DNA of 64,000 nt, taken from contig NZ_CP016290.1 in NCBI RefSeq assembly GCF_001679785.1, positions 62,001 to 126,000 on the forward strand. Reading direction: 5' to 3'. The position numbers and the translations under genes are program-made. Shown piece by piece: positions 1 to 9,977 of this stretch. Under the pieces are notes generated by a model, which was not told the origin of the DNA, made no database searches, and saw only the letters and a list, made by a program, of their open reading frames with translations. This DNA comes from Rhizobium leguminosarum (GTDB lineage: Bacteria; Pseudomonadota; Alphaproteobacteria; Rhizobiales; Rhizobiaceae). The stretch's first letter is position 1; each line of letters opens with the position of its first letter.

Positions 1-2
1 CC

Positions 3-395
3 GAGGCGCATTCGCCGTCCTTCGGCGCACTCGGCGTCGGCGGCGGCATCGCACTGGTGCTCGGCGCTACCATCTTGTTCGACACGGACATACCCGGGCT
101 TAAGGTTTCCTGGTCGGTGCTTGGCGCAATCGCCGTCGCCTGCCTTGCTCTTAGCCTTGTCATTGCCCGTCTCGCCTTCATCTCGCGCTGGCACGATGTC
201 GTCACCGGCGGCGAGCAGATGATCGGAATTTCAGGCAAGGTCGACAGCTGGACGGGCATCTCGGGCTACGTCATCGCCCATGGCGAGCGCTGGAAGGCCG
301 TTTCAACTGAGCCGCTTGCCGCTGGCGACCGCGTGAAAGTGACCGGCCGGGATGGGTTGACGCTCGAAGTGGTCCGCAGTTCGCAGGAGGCCTAA
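3..395 (+). CDS. NfeD-like membrane protein, C-terminal part (cut by window edge)
   Basis: The reading frame is open from base 3, so the gene begins before the window and only the last 130 residues are visible. They show a Gly/Ala-rich membrane segment followed by the FDTDIPG-type motif, another membrane segment and a C-terminal soluble beta-barrel (OB-fold) ending around [10 protein letters not shown]. This arrangement is typical of NfeD proteins, which sit in the membrane next to a stomatin-like partner and are thought to act in membrane quality control. The slipin gene follows 28 bp downstream on the same strand, the usual NfeD-slipin pairing. Whether the N-terminal ClpP-like protease domain of long NfeD is present cannot be seen. 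Confidence 0.85.
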   Translation, partial: EAHSPSFGALGVGGGIALVLGATILFDTDIPGLKVSWSVLGAIAVACLALSLVIARLAFISRWHDVVTGGEQMIGISGKVDSWTGISGYVIAHGERWKAVSTEPLAAGDRVKVTGRDGLTLEVVRSSQEA

Positions 396-423
396 CGGCC
401 TTCAGAATGCAGGAGGAAAAGTC

Positions 424-1188
424 ATGGGCATGTTTGCAGATCTCGCCTTCTATCTTGTGATCATCTTTATTCTGCTCGTCGTCGTAGCATCTGCGATCAA
501 GATCCTGCGGGAATACGAACGCGGCGTGGTTTTCACGCTTGGCCGTTTCACCGGTGTCAAGGGGCCCGGCTTGATCCTGCTCATCCCCTATGTCCAGCAG
601 ATGATGCGGGTCGACCTGCGCACGCGGCTACTCGACGTGCCCGGCCAGGATGTCATTTCGCATGACAATGTTTCGGTCCGCGTCAGCGCGGTGATCTATT
701 TCAGGGTCGTCGATCCCGAGAGGTCGACGATCCAGGTCGAGGACTTCATGATGGCGACGAGCCAGCTCGCCCAGACGACACTGCGCTCGGTGCTCGGCAA
801 GCATGACCTCGACGAGATGCTGGCGGAACGCGACAGGCTCAACATCGACATTCAGGAAATCCTCGACGCCCAAACCGATGCCTGGGGGATCAAGGTCGCC
901 AATGTGGAGATCAAACATGTCGATATCAACGAATCGATGATCCGCGCAATTGCCCGTCAGGCGGAAGCCGAGCGCGAGCGGCGCGCCAAGATCATCAATG
1001 CCGAAGGCGAGCAGCAGGCTGCAGCCAAACTGCTTGAAGCAGCCGAAATCCTCGCCAGGCAACCCGAGGCCATGCAACTTCGTTATTTGAGTACATTGAA
1101 CGTCATCGCCGGCGAAAAGACCTCGACGATCATATTTCCTTTTCCGATGGAGTTCGGCAATTTGATGCCGCTCAAACCGGACCGATGA
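424..1188 (+). CDS. Slipin / stomatin-like SPFH-domain protein
   Basis: A 254-residue protein with one N-terminal transmembrane helix (about residues 6-26) and then an SPFH/band-7 domain containing the family signature around [13 protein letters not shown] and a charged coiled-coil rich in Ala/Glu (about 175-215). Slipins form oligomeric scaffolds on the inner membrane and work with the NfeD-type partner encoded directly upstream; the two genes very likely form an operon. An AGGAGG-like ribosome-binding site lies just before the ATG. Length is normal for the family and nothing looks broken. The cellular role in rhizobia is not established by the sequence. Confidence 0.9.
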   Translation: MGMFADLAFYLVIIFILLVVVASAIKILREYERGVVFTLGRFTGVKGPGLILLIPYVQQMMRVDLRTRLLDVPGQDVISHDNVSVRVSAVIYFRVVDPERSTIQVEDFMMATSQLAQTTLRSVLGKHDLDEMLAERDRLNIDIQEILDAQTDAWGIKVANVEIKHVDINESMIRAIARQAEAERERRAKIINAEGEQQAAAKLLEAAEILARQPEAMQLRYLSTLNVIAGEKTSTIIFPFPMEFGNLMPLKPDR

Positions 1189-1393
1189 CGACGCCTTGAA
1201 TGCGTTGTTTTTGCCGATGTAGCGATGGTCCTGCGGTCAGGGTGTCAGCTAGGAAGTGCGTTTGAGATCTTCATCGGCAACGCCATAACCTGCGAAGCGG
1301 TGGGCGATCATCGAGCCGTGCAAAATGCCCGCCTTGAACGATGTGAGAGGCCTACACCTGATAACTAAGTAACGAGATCCCGCGCTCCGAGCA

Positions 1394-2305
1394 TCACTTG
1401 AACGCAATACCAAGCGCGCTTAAAAACTCGAGCATGACGTCATTGACGGCACGCTGGCGCAAAATCCGGGCTTCTCTGATTTCCGTGTCGTCTGCAGCAC
1501 CTTCAATTTCGAACTGCGCCACGGCAACGTTGCCTTCGCGCAGGTAGCCTTCGTCTGGCTCCGGATCACAAAAACGGGTGAGCAATAGCGTCAGGGCACG
1601 TTCGATGACCTCCCGATCGTTGCCTTTCAGAGCCTCTTGGAATTTGGCGATTGCACCGGCGAGCCCGCCTTCTCCGTGTTCGAGGCAGTAGACGAGATCG
1701 TGCGCATCTTTGCGCTCACGCCGGTGATCAAAGGCAAACGCCTTGAGGCATGTGAATGCCACGATATCGGCGTAGGGGATGGATTCTGTCGAGCGGCCTT
1801 TTTCACCCAACAGATCAGCGGTGACTTCCATCCGATCGTGGTGCCCGAACACCAGCGACGCGTGAGGGATATTCACCGCAGAAACATTTCCTTCCGTCGG
1901 CAGTTCCTGCAATGCGCCACCCCGGAGCTTCGGATCGTCTGCCAAGAACTCCAGAATGACGAGAATGCCGTGCTCGGTCATGGACTGCCAACGCCAGTTG
2001 ACCTTATTGCCCTTGTCATTTTGCGCACGCTCGAAACCCATTTTTTTGAGGTTCTGCTCGAGCGTCCGGTATGCCTCTGTGTCGGCGAGGATCGACAGAT
2101 CGACGACGACATCGATATCGCCGGTTCCTGCATGAGGCGGGACGTCAGGCGGCCTCTTGGTGACGATGTAGCGCGGTGCAAGCCCACCGACCAGAAAGAC
2201 GGAATCACGCCAGGGGCCGAGGCCGCTGAAGAGCGTAACCAGGACGCGCTCGCAGTCGCGGGTAACATCGGCACTGTATTCAGTCAGTATCTGGGGCTTT
2301 GTCAT
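1394..2305 (-). CDS. Nucleotidyltransferase-like toxin of an AbiE-type toxin-antitoxin pair
   Basis: A 303-residue protein with a nucleotidyltransferase-fold core: a GG motif at residues 40-41 followed by the GDIDVVVD strand, in which D63 and D65 would bind the metal. This matches the AbiEii / MNT-like superfamily, whose members act as toxins by transferring nucleotides to tRNA or protein targets. The gene starts inside the last codons of the upstream gene (ATGA, 4-bp overlap), so the two are translationally coupled. A third carboxylate (around VILEFLADD) may complete the triad. The assignment as a toxin is inference from fold plus context; a tRNA- or antibiotic-modifying nucleotidyltransferase is the alternative. 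Confidence 0.7.
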   Translation of the reverse strand: MTKPQILTEYSADVTRDCERVLVTLFSGLGPWRDSVFLVGGLAPRYIVTKRPPDVPPHAGTGDIDVVVDLSILADTEAYRTLEQNLKKMGFERAQNDKGNKVNWRWQSMTEHGILVILEFLADDPKLRGGALQELPTEGNVSAVNIPHASLVFGHHDRMEVTADLLGEKGRSTESIPYADIVAFTCLKAFAFDHRRERKDAHDLVYCLEHGEGGLAGAIAKFQEALKGNDREVIERALTLLLTRFCDPEPDEGYLREGNVAVAQFEIEGAADDTEIREARILRQRAVNDVMLEFLSALGIAFK

Positions 2306-3384
2306 TCGGGTACCGCGAGTTTTGTCAGCCGAAGATGGTCGGCCAGTTCCTTCGAGCGACCGCTGTCAAGCTGCAGGAGGTCGAGGTAAGTTTGAAGTGG
2401 ATCTGTGACCCAGACATGACCGACCCGTTGGCGAAACAGAAAGTCATGCCGTGGATTAGAGTCTATAACTCCCAGATTCCAGCCCTCTTTGACGGCCTTT
2501 GCTCCCAGTTTTCGAAGAAGGCTTTCGCCGCCGTGATCGATGCGGCAATGGATTTGAGATATTTTCGAGAGGTGCGGTGCATGGATCTGCCCGGCCATCA
2601 GCCCGGAGATTTCGTAGCGAACTCCCGTCTCATCGCAGATGCGGTCAATCTCATGGATCGCCTCATCGATATTGGTCATCCGCATATAGTAAGAGCGGAG
2701 CGGCTTCGGCTTGATCGAAGCGACATAGGAAGACCACGCGTCAAGCAGCGCGCGGGGGTTGGAGAGTATCCTTTCCTTCGATGGACCGGCACCCTTGGAG
2801 TTCATCCATTCGCGGCGCTCTAGTTCGATAAGAACCTGGGATGCTGTTGTCGGAGATACGGAGGCCCGCTCGGCCAGTTCATGCACACCGAACCATTGGT
2901 CCTTAAATGTCCAGACGGCATGGAGGGCCTGTGCGCGACTCCCAACGAACAGATTGTTGAGCGATCGAGCCTGCTGCTTCGAGGCTGGCTTTTCGACGAG
3001 AACAAAGAGATTGTCGGCCGAAAGATAGAGACTGCCGCTACGATCGAAATAACCGATCTTCTCCTCGCGCAGGAGTGCACGTGCACCTGGGGAAATGGTA
3101 TCGGCCATCAATAGGGGGAGAACTCTGGAATTGCCCAGCGGCATCGCTGCAATGTATCTTTTTAGCTGCCAGATTGCTTCCCTGACGTCTCTTGGAAAAG
3201 CCGATCTCTTGGCTTCGATAACAAGCCTGAAGGGTGCGTCGGAAAATCGCGCATCTATAAGGAAATCTGCGCGAGAGTTTCCCATCTGCGGCTCAAACAT
3301 GGGCTCGGACGTGATTTCCCCGCCTGCCTCCGTAAGGCTGGTCGTCAACTCACTCAACATATCGACAGCTATAAGCTCTTCCAT
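2302..3384 (-). CDS. AbiEi-like regulator/antitoxin with a nuclease-like N-terminal domain
   Basis: A 360-residue protein, first gene of a two-gene operon with the nucleotidyltransferase. Residues about 30-110 contain D40 ... E57-x-K59 followed by a conserved Gln/Lys helix, the layout of a PD-(D/E)xK restriction-endonuclease-like domain. Residues about 165-200 form a winged helix-turn-helix (VHELAERASVSPTTASQVL). The C-terminal part resembles the AbiEi family. In AbiE systems the wHTH protein is the antitoxin and represses the operon. The start at 3384 is the longest ATG; Met-9 is possible. An unusual point is the apparently intact nuclease motif in a protein expected to be an antitoxin. Confidence 0.7.
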   Translation of the reverse strand: MEELIAVDMLSELTTSLTEAGGEITSEPMFEPQMGNSRADFLIDARFSDAPFRLVIEAKRSAFPRDVREAIWQLKRYIAAMPLGNSRVLPLLMADTISPGARALLREEKIGYFDRSGSLYLSADNLFVLVEKPASKQQARSLNNLFVGSRAQALHAVWTFKDQWFGVHELAERASVSPTTASQVLIELERREWMNSKGAGPSKERILSNPRALLDAWSSYVASIKPKPLRSYYMRMTNIDEAIHEIDRICDETGVRYEISGLMAGQIHAPHLSKISQIHCRIDHGGESLLRKLGAKAVKEGWNLGVIDSNPRHDFLFRQRVGHVWVTDPLQTYLDLLQLDSGRSKELADHLRLTKLAVPE

Positions 3385-3634
3385 AGATATTCTCTGCGCA
3401 GCAAATATGCCCGTTATGCCGCATATGCGCGAATTTGTCTATATGTACAGGACAGCAAACAAGCGAAAACGGCTGTGCAAAAATCCGGCCGGCGGGGCAC
3501 AAGAGTTCCCGGTATGCCGACCTGTCCTTGAACCTGTCGTCTTGGTCGCGACGCACATAAGGCTTGCCAGCGCCGATATCCATCAGTTCACGCTTGTTCA
3601 TGGCAGCTTCGAGAAGTCAAAATCTCGGTGTTAG

Positions 3635-4879
3635 CTATATACACGCTTGCGATGAGATATGGCGAACGACATCCATCAGTACGTTGGCACCTGCGATCAA
3701 GTCGGCCTTTGATGTATATTCGGCAGGGTTGTGACTGATGCCGCCGCAGCTGGGAACAAAAATCATCGCGGTTGGCGCGATTGGCGCGATCATCTGCGCG
3801 TCATGCCCAGCGCCGGAGGTCATGCGGCGGCAGGTAAGACCGCGCTTTTCCGCAGCACCTTCGATCATTTGCACGATCTCCTGGTTAAAGGCGACAGGAC
3901 TGGACTGAGCCAGCTCCTCAGCTGATATCAGCAACTGTTCCTCCCGTGCCAGCATTTCCAAAAATGCCCCCAATGCTTTGCTCTCCTCTCTGAGCCTATG
4001 CTCGAATGGGTCGCGGAGATCGACGGTCAACGTAGCGCGAGACGGAATGACGTTGATCGCATTGGGTTCGAGATCGAGGCAGCCGACCGTCGCAACCGTG
4101 GGGGTAGCTGAAGAACGGGCACGTTCGCGAAGATAGGCAATGATACGGGCGGCTCCGTAGCCCGCATCCGACCGCATGTTAATTGGGGTTGTCCCTGCGT
4201 GGTTGGCGGTGCCCTCAACCGTAATCCTTTGCCAGGAGATGCCTTGCAGGTTCTCCACCGCTCCCAGGGCGATACCCTCCCTTTCCAGGACAGGGCCCTG
4301 TTCAATGTGAAGCTCCACGTAGGCAAAGGGCTTCAGGAACCCGGGCGCTTCCGCTCCAGCGTAACCGATGCGTTTGAGTTCCTCGCCGAGGATCGCTCCA
4401 TCGGTGCCGACCGTCGAGAGCGCAGCATCCACGTCCAAGCCCCGGGCATAGACCAGCGACCCCATCATGTCAGGTGCGAACCGCACACCCTCCTCATTGG
4501 TGAAGGCTGCAACCGCTATTGGACGTATCGGCCGAAAATTTGCCGCTTTGAGTGCCTGTATTACTTCAAGCCCGGCGACAACGCCGTAGCATCCATCGTA
4601 AATACCGGCATTGATGACGGTGTCGATATGTGAACCAAGCATGAGGGGCAGGCAGTCTTCAGTTCCGGCCGGGCGCCATATACCAAAGATATTGCCGATA
4701 CGGTCGACTGCAACGTCGAGACCTGCTTGGCTGAGCCAGCAAACGAAGAGGTCTCTCCCAAGTTTGTCGCCGTCAGATCCGGCAAGCCGGACAAGTCGCC
4801 CACCAGCGTCACGTCCGATATTTCCAAGCTCCTTGAGACGCCCTAGGAGACGGTCCCCATCAACCGAGATATCGCTCAT
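3635..4879 (-). CDS. Zn-dependent amidohydrolase (M20 family; N-carbamoyl-L-amino-acid hydrolase / allantoate amidohydrolase type)
   Basis: A 414-residue M20/M28-type metallohydrolase. The signatures are the first metal His-Asp in GSHIDTV, DGCYGVVAGLE carrying the bridging Asp, FTNEEGVRF with the catalytic Glu pair, the ELHIEQGP segment, and the C-terminal SGAGHDAQ motif. This set defines the HyuC/AmaB/AllC group, which removes an N-carbamoyl (ureido) group from amino-acid derivatives, releasing CO2 and ammonia in the cytoplasm. It is the last gene of a catabolic operon including a polar amino-acid ABC transporter and diaminopropionate ammonia-lyase, so it probably deblocks the imported compound. 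The exact substrate cannot be read from sequence. Confidence 0.85.
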   Translation of the reverse strand: MSDISVDGDRLLGRLKELGNIGRDAGGRLVRLAGSDGDKLGRDLFVCWLSQAGLDVAVDRIGNIFGIWRPAGTEDCLPLMLGSHIDTVINAGIYDGCYGVVAGLEVIQALKAANFRPIRPIAVAAFTNEEGVRFAPDMMGSLVYARGLDVDAALSTVGTDGAILGEELKRIGYAGAEAPGFLKPFAYVELHIEQGPVLEREGIALGAVENLQGISWQRITVEGTANHAGTTPINMRSDAGYGAARIIAYLRERARSSATPTVATVGCLDLEPNAINVIPSRATLTVDLRDPFEHRLREESKALGAFLEMLAREEQLLISAEELAQSSPVAFNQEIVQMIEGAAEKRGLTCRRMTSGAGHDAQMIAPIAPTAMIFVPSCGGISHNPAEYTSKADLIAGANVLMDVVRHISSQACI

Positions 4880-4966
4880 ATTTGACCTTTGGTATCGGCG
4901 TGAAGCGTTGTTGCCTCAGCCAGCTTTTGTTCATCTGAAATCGCCCGCGCTGCCATCATTACTCCC

Positions 4967-6475
4967 TTAGATGCGGACAAATTCCGCCAGTCGACCGTCC
5001 TCTCTCCTTCGCTCGGCCAGTAGCGCCGGAGATCCGTCAAACACGATCCGTCCTTTCTCCATAAAGACGACCCGGTCGGAGACCTCCATTGCAAACTTCA
5101 TCTCGTGTGTGACGATCACCATAGTTCGACCCGATCGCGCCAGCGCGGCCATGATCCGGAGCACTTCGCCGACGGTTTCAGGATCAAGCGCGGATGTGGG
5201 TTCGTCGAACAAGAGAATCGACGGGTGCATTGCGAGCGCGCGCGCTATGGCGACGCGCTGCTGCTGGCCTCCGGAAAGTTGATGCGGATACTTGTTCTCG
5301 TGGACAAGCATTCCGACATCGTTGAGCATGGTCCGCGCTTCCTGCCGAAGCTCCGAAGCACTTGCGCGCTTGTGATACAGGGGGCCGATCATGACGTTCT
5401 CAAGCGCTGTGCGGTGCGGGAAGAGATTGAAGTTCTGGAAAACCATTCCGATCCGGAGTGCGTCGCTGCTGACATGACGGAGTGATTTGGCGAGCTTCTC
5501 TTTCGACCCCGCAAGGAAGGGTTTCTCTTCGAGATAGACCACGCCGTGCTCAAGCGTTTCGAGTCCGTTCAGTGAGCGAATGAGTGTGGTTTTCCCAGAT
5601 CCGGACGGTCCGATAATGGAGACAACTTCACCGGGTTTCACGGCAAGGTTCAGATCCTGGAAGACCGGATAAATACCGAATGACTTGCCACCGCGCTCTA
5701 GCCGGATGGCAGGCTGCCTGGACGCTGGCGGACTGTCGGTGCCGATTTCTTCTGCAATCTCGCCGTTCGATGCCACATCCTCCGTGGTTAGCTCGGCCAA
5801 GCGTCTGGAAAAGTCCAGCCGCCGTTCGAGCGCCTTCAGTCCGGTATCAAAAACGGTGACGATCAGGATATAGTAGAAGGCGACGGCCACCATCGTTTCG
5901 ATGACCTTGAAGTTTTGGGTGTAGTAGCGTTGGCCGACCAGGAGGATTTCAGCGAGCGAAATGACCGACACGAGTGATGTCAGCTTTACGATCGATACGA
6001 ACTCGTTACCAAGCGAGGGGAGAGCAATACGCAGTGCCTGTGGGATCACAATCAGGCGCTGGATTCCAGCCCGTGAGAGGCCAAGGACGCGACCCGCCTC
6101 GTACTGGCCCTTTCCCACCGAAACAAGAGCGCCGCGGTGAATTTCCGCGATGTACGCCGTCTCACTCAGCACCATGGCCAAGAGTCCCGCAACGAAAGGA
6201 ATTGAGAGGAGAGCCGATGTCGAAGGGAAGGCCTGGGGGAGGTTGTAGACAAAGATTAGCAGCACGAGAAGCGGAAGGCTCCTAAAGAACCAGACGTATA
6301 GTGCAGCAGCGCGCCTCACAACCATGAGGCCGGAGCGGTCGGCAAGGGCGACGAAAAAGCCAAGGACTACGGCTAGCACCCATGTCGCAACGCTGAGCTC
6401 GACGACCAGCAAGGTCGCATTCCAAAAGTCGCGGCTCCACAGGAGCCCGACTGTGTAAGACCAATCGAAAGCCAT
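4967..6475 (-). CDS. Fused permease-ATPase of a polar amino-acid ABC transporter
   Basis: One 502-residue chain joins a HisM/GlnP-type permease (about residues 1-225, with several hydrophobic helices and the EAA-like loop around [14 protein letters not shown]) to a GlnQ-type ATPase (about 255-500: Walker [10 protein letters not shown], signature LSGGQQQR, Walker [15 protein letters not shown]-loop VTHEMKF). Such fusions occur in some rhizobial amino-acid importers and fix the subunit ratio. The ATG at 6475 is preferred; an in-frame TTG lies five codons upstream. It lies between the binding-protein gene and the amidohydrolase gene on the same strand. Only one permease domain is encoded nearby, implying a homodimeric channel. 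Confidence 0.9.
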   Translation of the reverse strand: MAFDWSYTVGLLWSRDFWNATLLVVELSVATWVLAVVLGFFVALADRSGLMVVRRAAALYVWFFRSLPLLVLLIFVYNLPQAFPSTSALLSIPFVAGLLAMVLSETAYIAEIHRGALVSVGKGQYEAGRVLGLSRAGIQRLIVIPQALRIALPSLGNEFVSIVKLTSLVSVISLAEILLVGQRYYTQNFKVIETMVAVAFYYILIVTVFDTGLKALERRLDFSRRLAELTTEDVASNGEIAEEIGTDSPPASRQPAIRLERGGKSFGIYPVFQDLNLAVKPGEVVSIIGPSGSGKTTLIRSLNGLETLEHGVVYLEEKPFLAGSKEKLAKSLRHVSSDALRIGMVFQNFNLFPHRTALENVMIGPLYHKRASASELRQEARTMLNDVGMLVHENKYPHQLSGGQQQRVAIARALAMHPSILLFDEPTSALDPETVGEVLRIMAALARSGRTMVIVTHEMKFAMEVSDRVVFMEKGRIVFDGSPALLAERRREDGRLAEFVRI

Positions 6476-6534
6476 ATCTTCAGTTTCCAACAGAGGATGC
6501 CCGAGCCGCCAAGGCGACCCGGGACGGAGTGAGG

Positions 6535-7371
6535 TTACTTGGCCTCGGTCAACGCAGAGGCGATTTCGGCATCGGTCGGGAGATCAAGGTTGTATTTGGC
6601 GAGAATCGCCTTGTATTCCTCACTCGATTTCAGCGGCTCGAATGCCTCTTTGAGTCCGGCAAGCAACTGATCATTGCCTTTCTTCACCGCCAGTCCCATG
6701 ATGACCGGAAAGAGAATTTCAGAGGACGTGATCTTCAGTCGGTTACCCGATGCAACCAATGCCGCTTTTGATACACCGGCATCGTCGAACACGACATCGG
6801 CGCCGCGCGACAGGAGTGCTTGCGCTGCTTCGGCCGACGTTACGAACTCCTTGACGTCGATTGGGTTGGAACCGCATCTCTCTTGCGAAACCTTCTGCAG
6901 TTCGGGCACCCAGGCCGCGCCCTTGAGGTTAGCCACCCGCTTGCCGCAAAGGTCTTCCGGTGTCTTTGGTTCGAAGGTGTCGTCGGCGCGCACCATCAAC
7001 GAGCCGCCCGTTTTGGCATAAGCGATGTAATCAACCACTTTGGCGCGCGCAGGCGTGACATAGAGCGCAGACGCGATCATATCAAAGCGGTTTGCCTGAA
7101 GACCCGGGATGAGACTGGCAAAGCGCGTATCCATAAACGTCACTTCCACACCTAGCTTCGGCGCTATGATAGCCATGACATCGGCGTCAAAGCCCTTCGT
7201 CACACCATCCTCAAGATAGTCGTAAGGCGGGTACACCTGGTCCGAGCCGACCAGCAAAGTCCCCTCGGTAATCGTCTTGAGGTTTCCCGCTGCCGCAGAC
7301 GATCCACTTGCGGTCATTGTGGCCAATGCGGTGAATGCCACTACGACGGCCGAAATAATTTTCTTGTGCAT
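6535..7371 (-). CDS. Periplasmic amino-acid-binding protein of the ABC transporter (SBP family 3)
   Basis: A 278-residue protein starting with a Sec signal peptide (MHKK then a long hydrophobic stretch ending near SSAAAG). The mature part has the family-3 landmarks: [35 protein letters not shown], the [18 protein letters not shown] segment, and [14 protein letters not shown]. It would capture the substrate and deliver it to the fused permease-ATPase encoded 59 bp downstream. The start at 7371 is chosen because GGGGA precedes it at good spacing; ATG at 7383 is an in-frame alternative. Family 3 usually binds polar amino acids or opines. Confidence 0.88.
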   Translation of the reverse strand: MHKKIISAVVVAFTALATMTASGSSAAAGNLKTITEGTLLVGSDQVYPPYDYLEDGVTKGFDADVMAIIAPKLGVEVTFMDTRFASLIPGLQANRFDMIASALYVTPARAKVVDYIAYAKTGGSLMVRADDTFEPKTPEDLCGKRVANLKGAAWVPELQKVSQERCGSNPIDVKEFVTSAEAAQALLSRGADVVFDDAGVSKAALVASGNRLKITSSEILFPVIMGLAVKKGNDQLLAGLKEAFEPLKSSEEYKAILAKYNLDLPTDAEIASALTEAK

Positions 7372-7454
7372 TTTATTCCCCATTTTTGTGTTTCCCGTGC
7401 GGACCATCCGCGCGGTGTTGAAGCAGTCCTCCTCCGTTTTCCCTCCCGAAACTC

Positions 7455-8627
7455 TTAGCGGATTGTTGGCATCTCCCGCGGCGCCCGCTTGGTCAGGAGC
7501 CGCGATCCGTCCTTGGTGATGGCGATGTTCTCTTCGTGGACGATCATTTTCCCTGGCGCGTATTCCATTCCGGGTTCGATGGTCAGCACCATATTCTCGA
7601 CGATCAAGGTGTCATCACCGAGCCTGTGGGAAGGCGGTTCGGTCAACTGCAATCCCAACCCGTGGCCAAGGCGGCCGACATTGTTGCCAATGGCACCGGC
7701 ATCGTCGATGATCTTCGCCATGGCGCGGAACACGTCGTCGGTCTTCGCGCCAGGCACAGCCGCAGCGATTCCGACCTCCGTCGCCAGCCAAAGGGCGTCA
7801 TGAACGCGTTTTGCTTCGTCGGAGATGCTGCCGATCGCGTAGTTCCGATCGAAGTCACAGAAGTACCCGTCAAATGTTGAACCTGTATCGATAAAAAGAA
7901 CATCACCCGCCTGGATCAGACGGTCGTGAGGCCCACACACGATCTGCGACACGCCGCCCGGTCCGGAGATCGCCGGCATGAATGGGGTGGCGTCCGCCCC
8001 GCGGCGGGCAATGTCAATCCGTAGCTTTCGGGCGATCTCGCGTTCGCTCTCGCCGATTGAAATACTCGCGGGGAGCGCCTCGTAAGCATCGCTTGCAATT
8101 TGGCAAATGTAATGGATGTGGTCGATTTCCGCCGGGGTCTTGACCATGCGGATTTCCCAAATGCAGGGCGATCCATCGGCGATCTCAAGCGCGAGGGTAT
8201 CGCGCAATCTAAGCAGATCCGACACAGGCATGCGTAACGCCATCTCGCGGCCAAGCTCCGCACCAATGCGACCATAGCGCCGTGGGAAGCTTTCGATCGT
8301 CGACTTGAGCAGCGAGATGCCGTCATCCTCGGGATTTGGAGCCTGCCAGGTGCGAATGTCCTTCATCCAGGTCAGCGCCATTTCCGGCGCTCCGATTTCG
8401 GGGATGACGGCTACCGGATCCCCTTCGAGCGGAACGACGACGAACCACGGCCTGGTCGGGCTTTCCCAGAATTGGGAGTCAAATCCCGTAAAATAGCGGA
8501 CATTCGGCGGCGAAGAGACCAGCAGCGCATCGAACTTGTGCCTGTGCATGATCTGTCTTGCGCGCTCAACGCGGGTTTCGAATTCTTTTGGCGAAAAGCC
8601 GCGCTGGGGAATGTTGATGGCGCTCAC
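7455..8627 (-). CDS. M24-family aminopeptidase-like hydrolase (Xaa-Pro / ectoine-hydrolase type)
   Basis: The product (390 residues from the GTG) has the creatinase N-domain and a pita-bread M24 domain with the expected metal ligands in order: DVLFIDTGSTFDGYFCDFDR, GRLGHGLGLQLTEPPSH, LTIEPGMEY, and VHEENIAI. Members cleave Xaa-Pro bonds or acylated diamino acids; the ectoine hydrolase DoeA, which opens a cyclic acetyl-diaminobutyrate, belongs here. Because the neighbour acts on 2,3-diaminopropionate, a role in hydrolysing a blocked diamino acid is plausible (inference). The GTG at 8627 has AAAGGGAAC upstream; an ATG at 8672, just past the upstream gene's stop, is the alternative start. Confidence 0.82.
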   Translation of the reverse strand: MSAINIPQRGFSPKEFETRVERARQIMHRHKFDALLVSSPPNVRYFTGFDSQFWESPTRPWFVVVPLEGDPVAVIPEIGAPEMALTWMKDIRTWQAPNPEDDGISLLKSTIESFPRRYGRIGAELGREMALRMPVSDLLRLRDTLALEIADGSPCIWEIRMVKTPAEIDHIHYICQIASDAYEALPASISIGESEREIARKLRIDIARRGADATPFMPAISGPGGVSQIVCGPHDRLIQAGDVLFIDTGSTFDGYFCDFDRNYAIGSISDEAKRVHDALWLATEVGIAAAVPGAKTDDVFRAMAKIIDDAGAIGNNVGRLGHGLGLQLTEPPSHRLGDDTLIVENMVLTIEPGMEYAPGKMIVHEENIAITKDGSRLLTKRAPREMPTIR

Positions 8628-8673
8628 TTTTTGTTCCCTTTCTATAGAGTTGGGTTGATTGCGATTTGGCATA

Positions 8674-9873
8674 TCAACTTGAATGGTTGGCGACGTTCCG
8701 AAGCACGTCATCAGCGGTTGAACCGACGATGTTTTTGTAAGAAGCTGGATCGGTTGCACCTTCCGTGTTGATGAGGAGGACGCGGCTACTATCGTTAAGG
8801 CCAAGTCTCCTACGCACCGCTGGATCACCGGCAACGGTCAGCAGCCCCGCCAGCCCGGCGCAACCACTCTCACCCGCGACAATGGGATGTTCTCGGAAAG
8901 CCAGCTTGCGCATGGCGTCCTTCGCCTCCTCTTCCGAAACTGTGGCGAATGCGGTCGCGGTTGCGTTCAGGATCCGCCAGGCGACCAGAGACGGCGTGTA
9001 GCACTCAAGCATGGCCATAATGGTTGGTTCGGTGGGTGAAAACGAAGAGAGCCGTCCGGCCTTTGCAGACATGAACAGGCAGGCTGCACGGTCAGGCTCG
9101 ACGACAATCGTCTTTATGTTCTCGTGTCCAAGCGCCTCATTGAGGTGGAGCGAAATGCTGCTTGCAAAGCCACCGACGCCTGCCTGTAGAAACACGTGGG
9201 TCGGCGGATCGATGTTAAGTTCTTCGATCTGATCCAAGGCCTCTTCAGCGAGAATTGTATACCCCTGTGCCACCAACGATGGGATTTCCTCGTAGCCCTC
9301 CCATGATGTATCTGAAACGAGCAGCCAACCGCGCTCCTTGCTGACCCGTTCGGCTTCATCGACAGACATGTCGTAGTTGCCCTTGACCCGCACGATTTCA
9401 TCCGCGCCGATCGCCGCAGCGCGGGCGGTTGTCACCCCCTCATGGACAAAGATGACCGAACGGCAACCAAGAATGCGCGCGCCGGCGGCCACCGACTTCC
9501 CATGGTTTCCGTCGGTGGCGCAGCAGAACGTAATCGATGCCGCGAATCCACGAGCTGCTGGAGAGATGAGCTGCGCGATGGAGATGTTGTCTTCGAGGTG
9601 CGCCTCCAGCATGCGCTTAAAAAGGGTCATCACCGCATATGCCCCGCCAAGCGCCTTGAAGCTGCCGAGACCTAGCCGCTGTCCCTCGTCCTTCATTACG
9701 ACCGTCGCCACTTCAGTTGCCTGCGCGATCTCTGGCAGCAAGATCAGCGGCGTTGAACGTTCGATTCGCCAGAGGCTGAGGTAGGGGCGTACAAGGTTCG
9801 GCGCCGCAGCGCCGAGAAGCACCTTGTCGGACTCGGTTAGAAGGTCGTGGTCGGGAGAATGGAAATGGATCAT
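8674..9873 (-). CDS. Diaminopropionate ammonia-lyase (PLP fold type II)
   Basis: A 399-residue PLP enzyme of the threonine-dehydratase fold. The Schiff-base lysine is K73 in GLGSFKALGGAYAV, the phosphate/substrate loop reads CCATDGNHGKSVA, and the DTSWEGYEEIPSLVAQGY segment is characteristic of diaminopropionate ammonia-lyase, which converts 2,3-diaminopropionate into pyruvate and two ammonia. Length matches the family (about 400). It is the promoter-proximal gene of the catabolic operon and faces the Lrp regulator across a 104-bp gap. GAGGCGG precedes the ATG. A serine/threonine dehydratase-like activity is the less likely alternative. Confidence 0.88.
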   Translation of the reverse strand: MIHFHSPDHDLLTESDKVLLGAAAPNLVRPYLSLWRIERSTPLILLPEIAQATEVATVVMKDEGQRLGLGSFKALGGAYAVMTLFKRMLEAHLEDNISIAQLISPAARGFAASITFCCATDGNHGKSVAAGARILGCRSVIFVHEGVTTARAAAIGADEIVRVKGNYDMSVDEAERVSKERGWLLVSDTSWEGYEEIPSLVAQGYTILAEEALDQIEELNIDPPTHVFLQAGVGGFASSISLHLNEALGHENIKTIVVEPDRAACLFMSAKAGRLSSFSPTEPTIMAMLECYTPSLVAWRILNATATAFATVSEEEAKDAMRKLAFREHPIVAGESGCAGLAGLLTVAGDPAVRRRLGLNDSSRVLLINTEGATDPASYKNIVGSTADDVLRNVANHSS

Positions 9874-9977
9874 GGCCGCCTCGTTCGTTGATTGCGAGAC
9901 AATATTGCGGAACGACCTTTATTTGGGCTCTGATTTCACATAGTCTTTGCAAGAAGTTTGCGCGAACGAGGGGAAAT

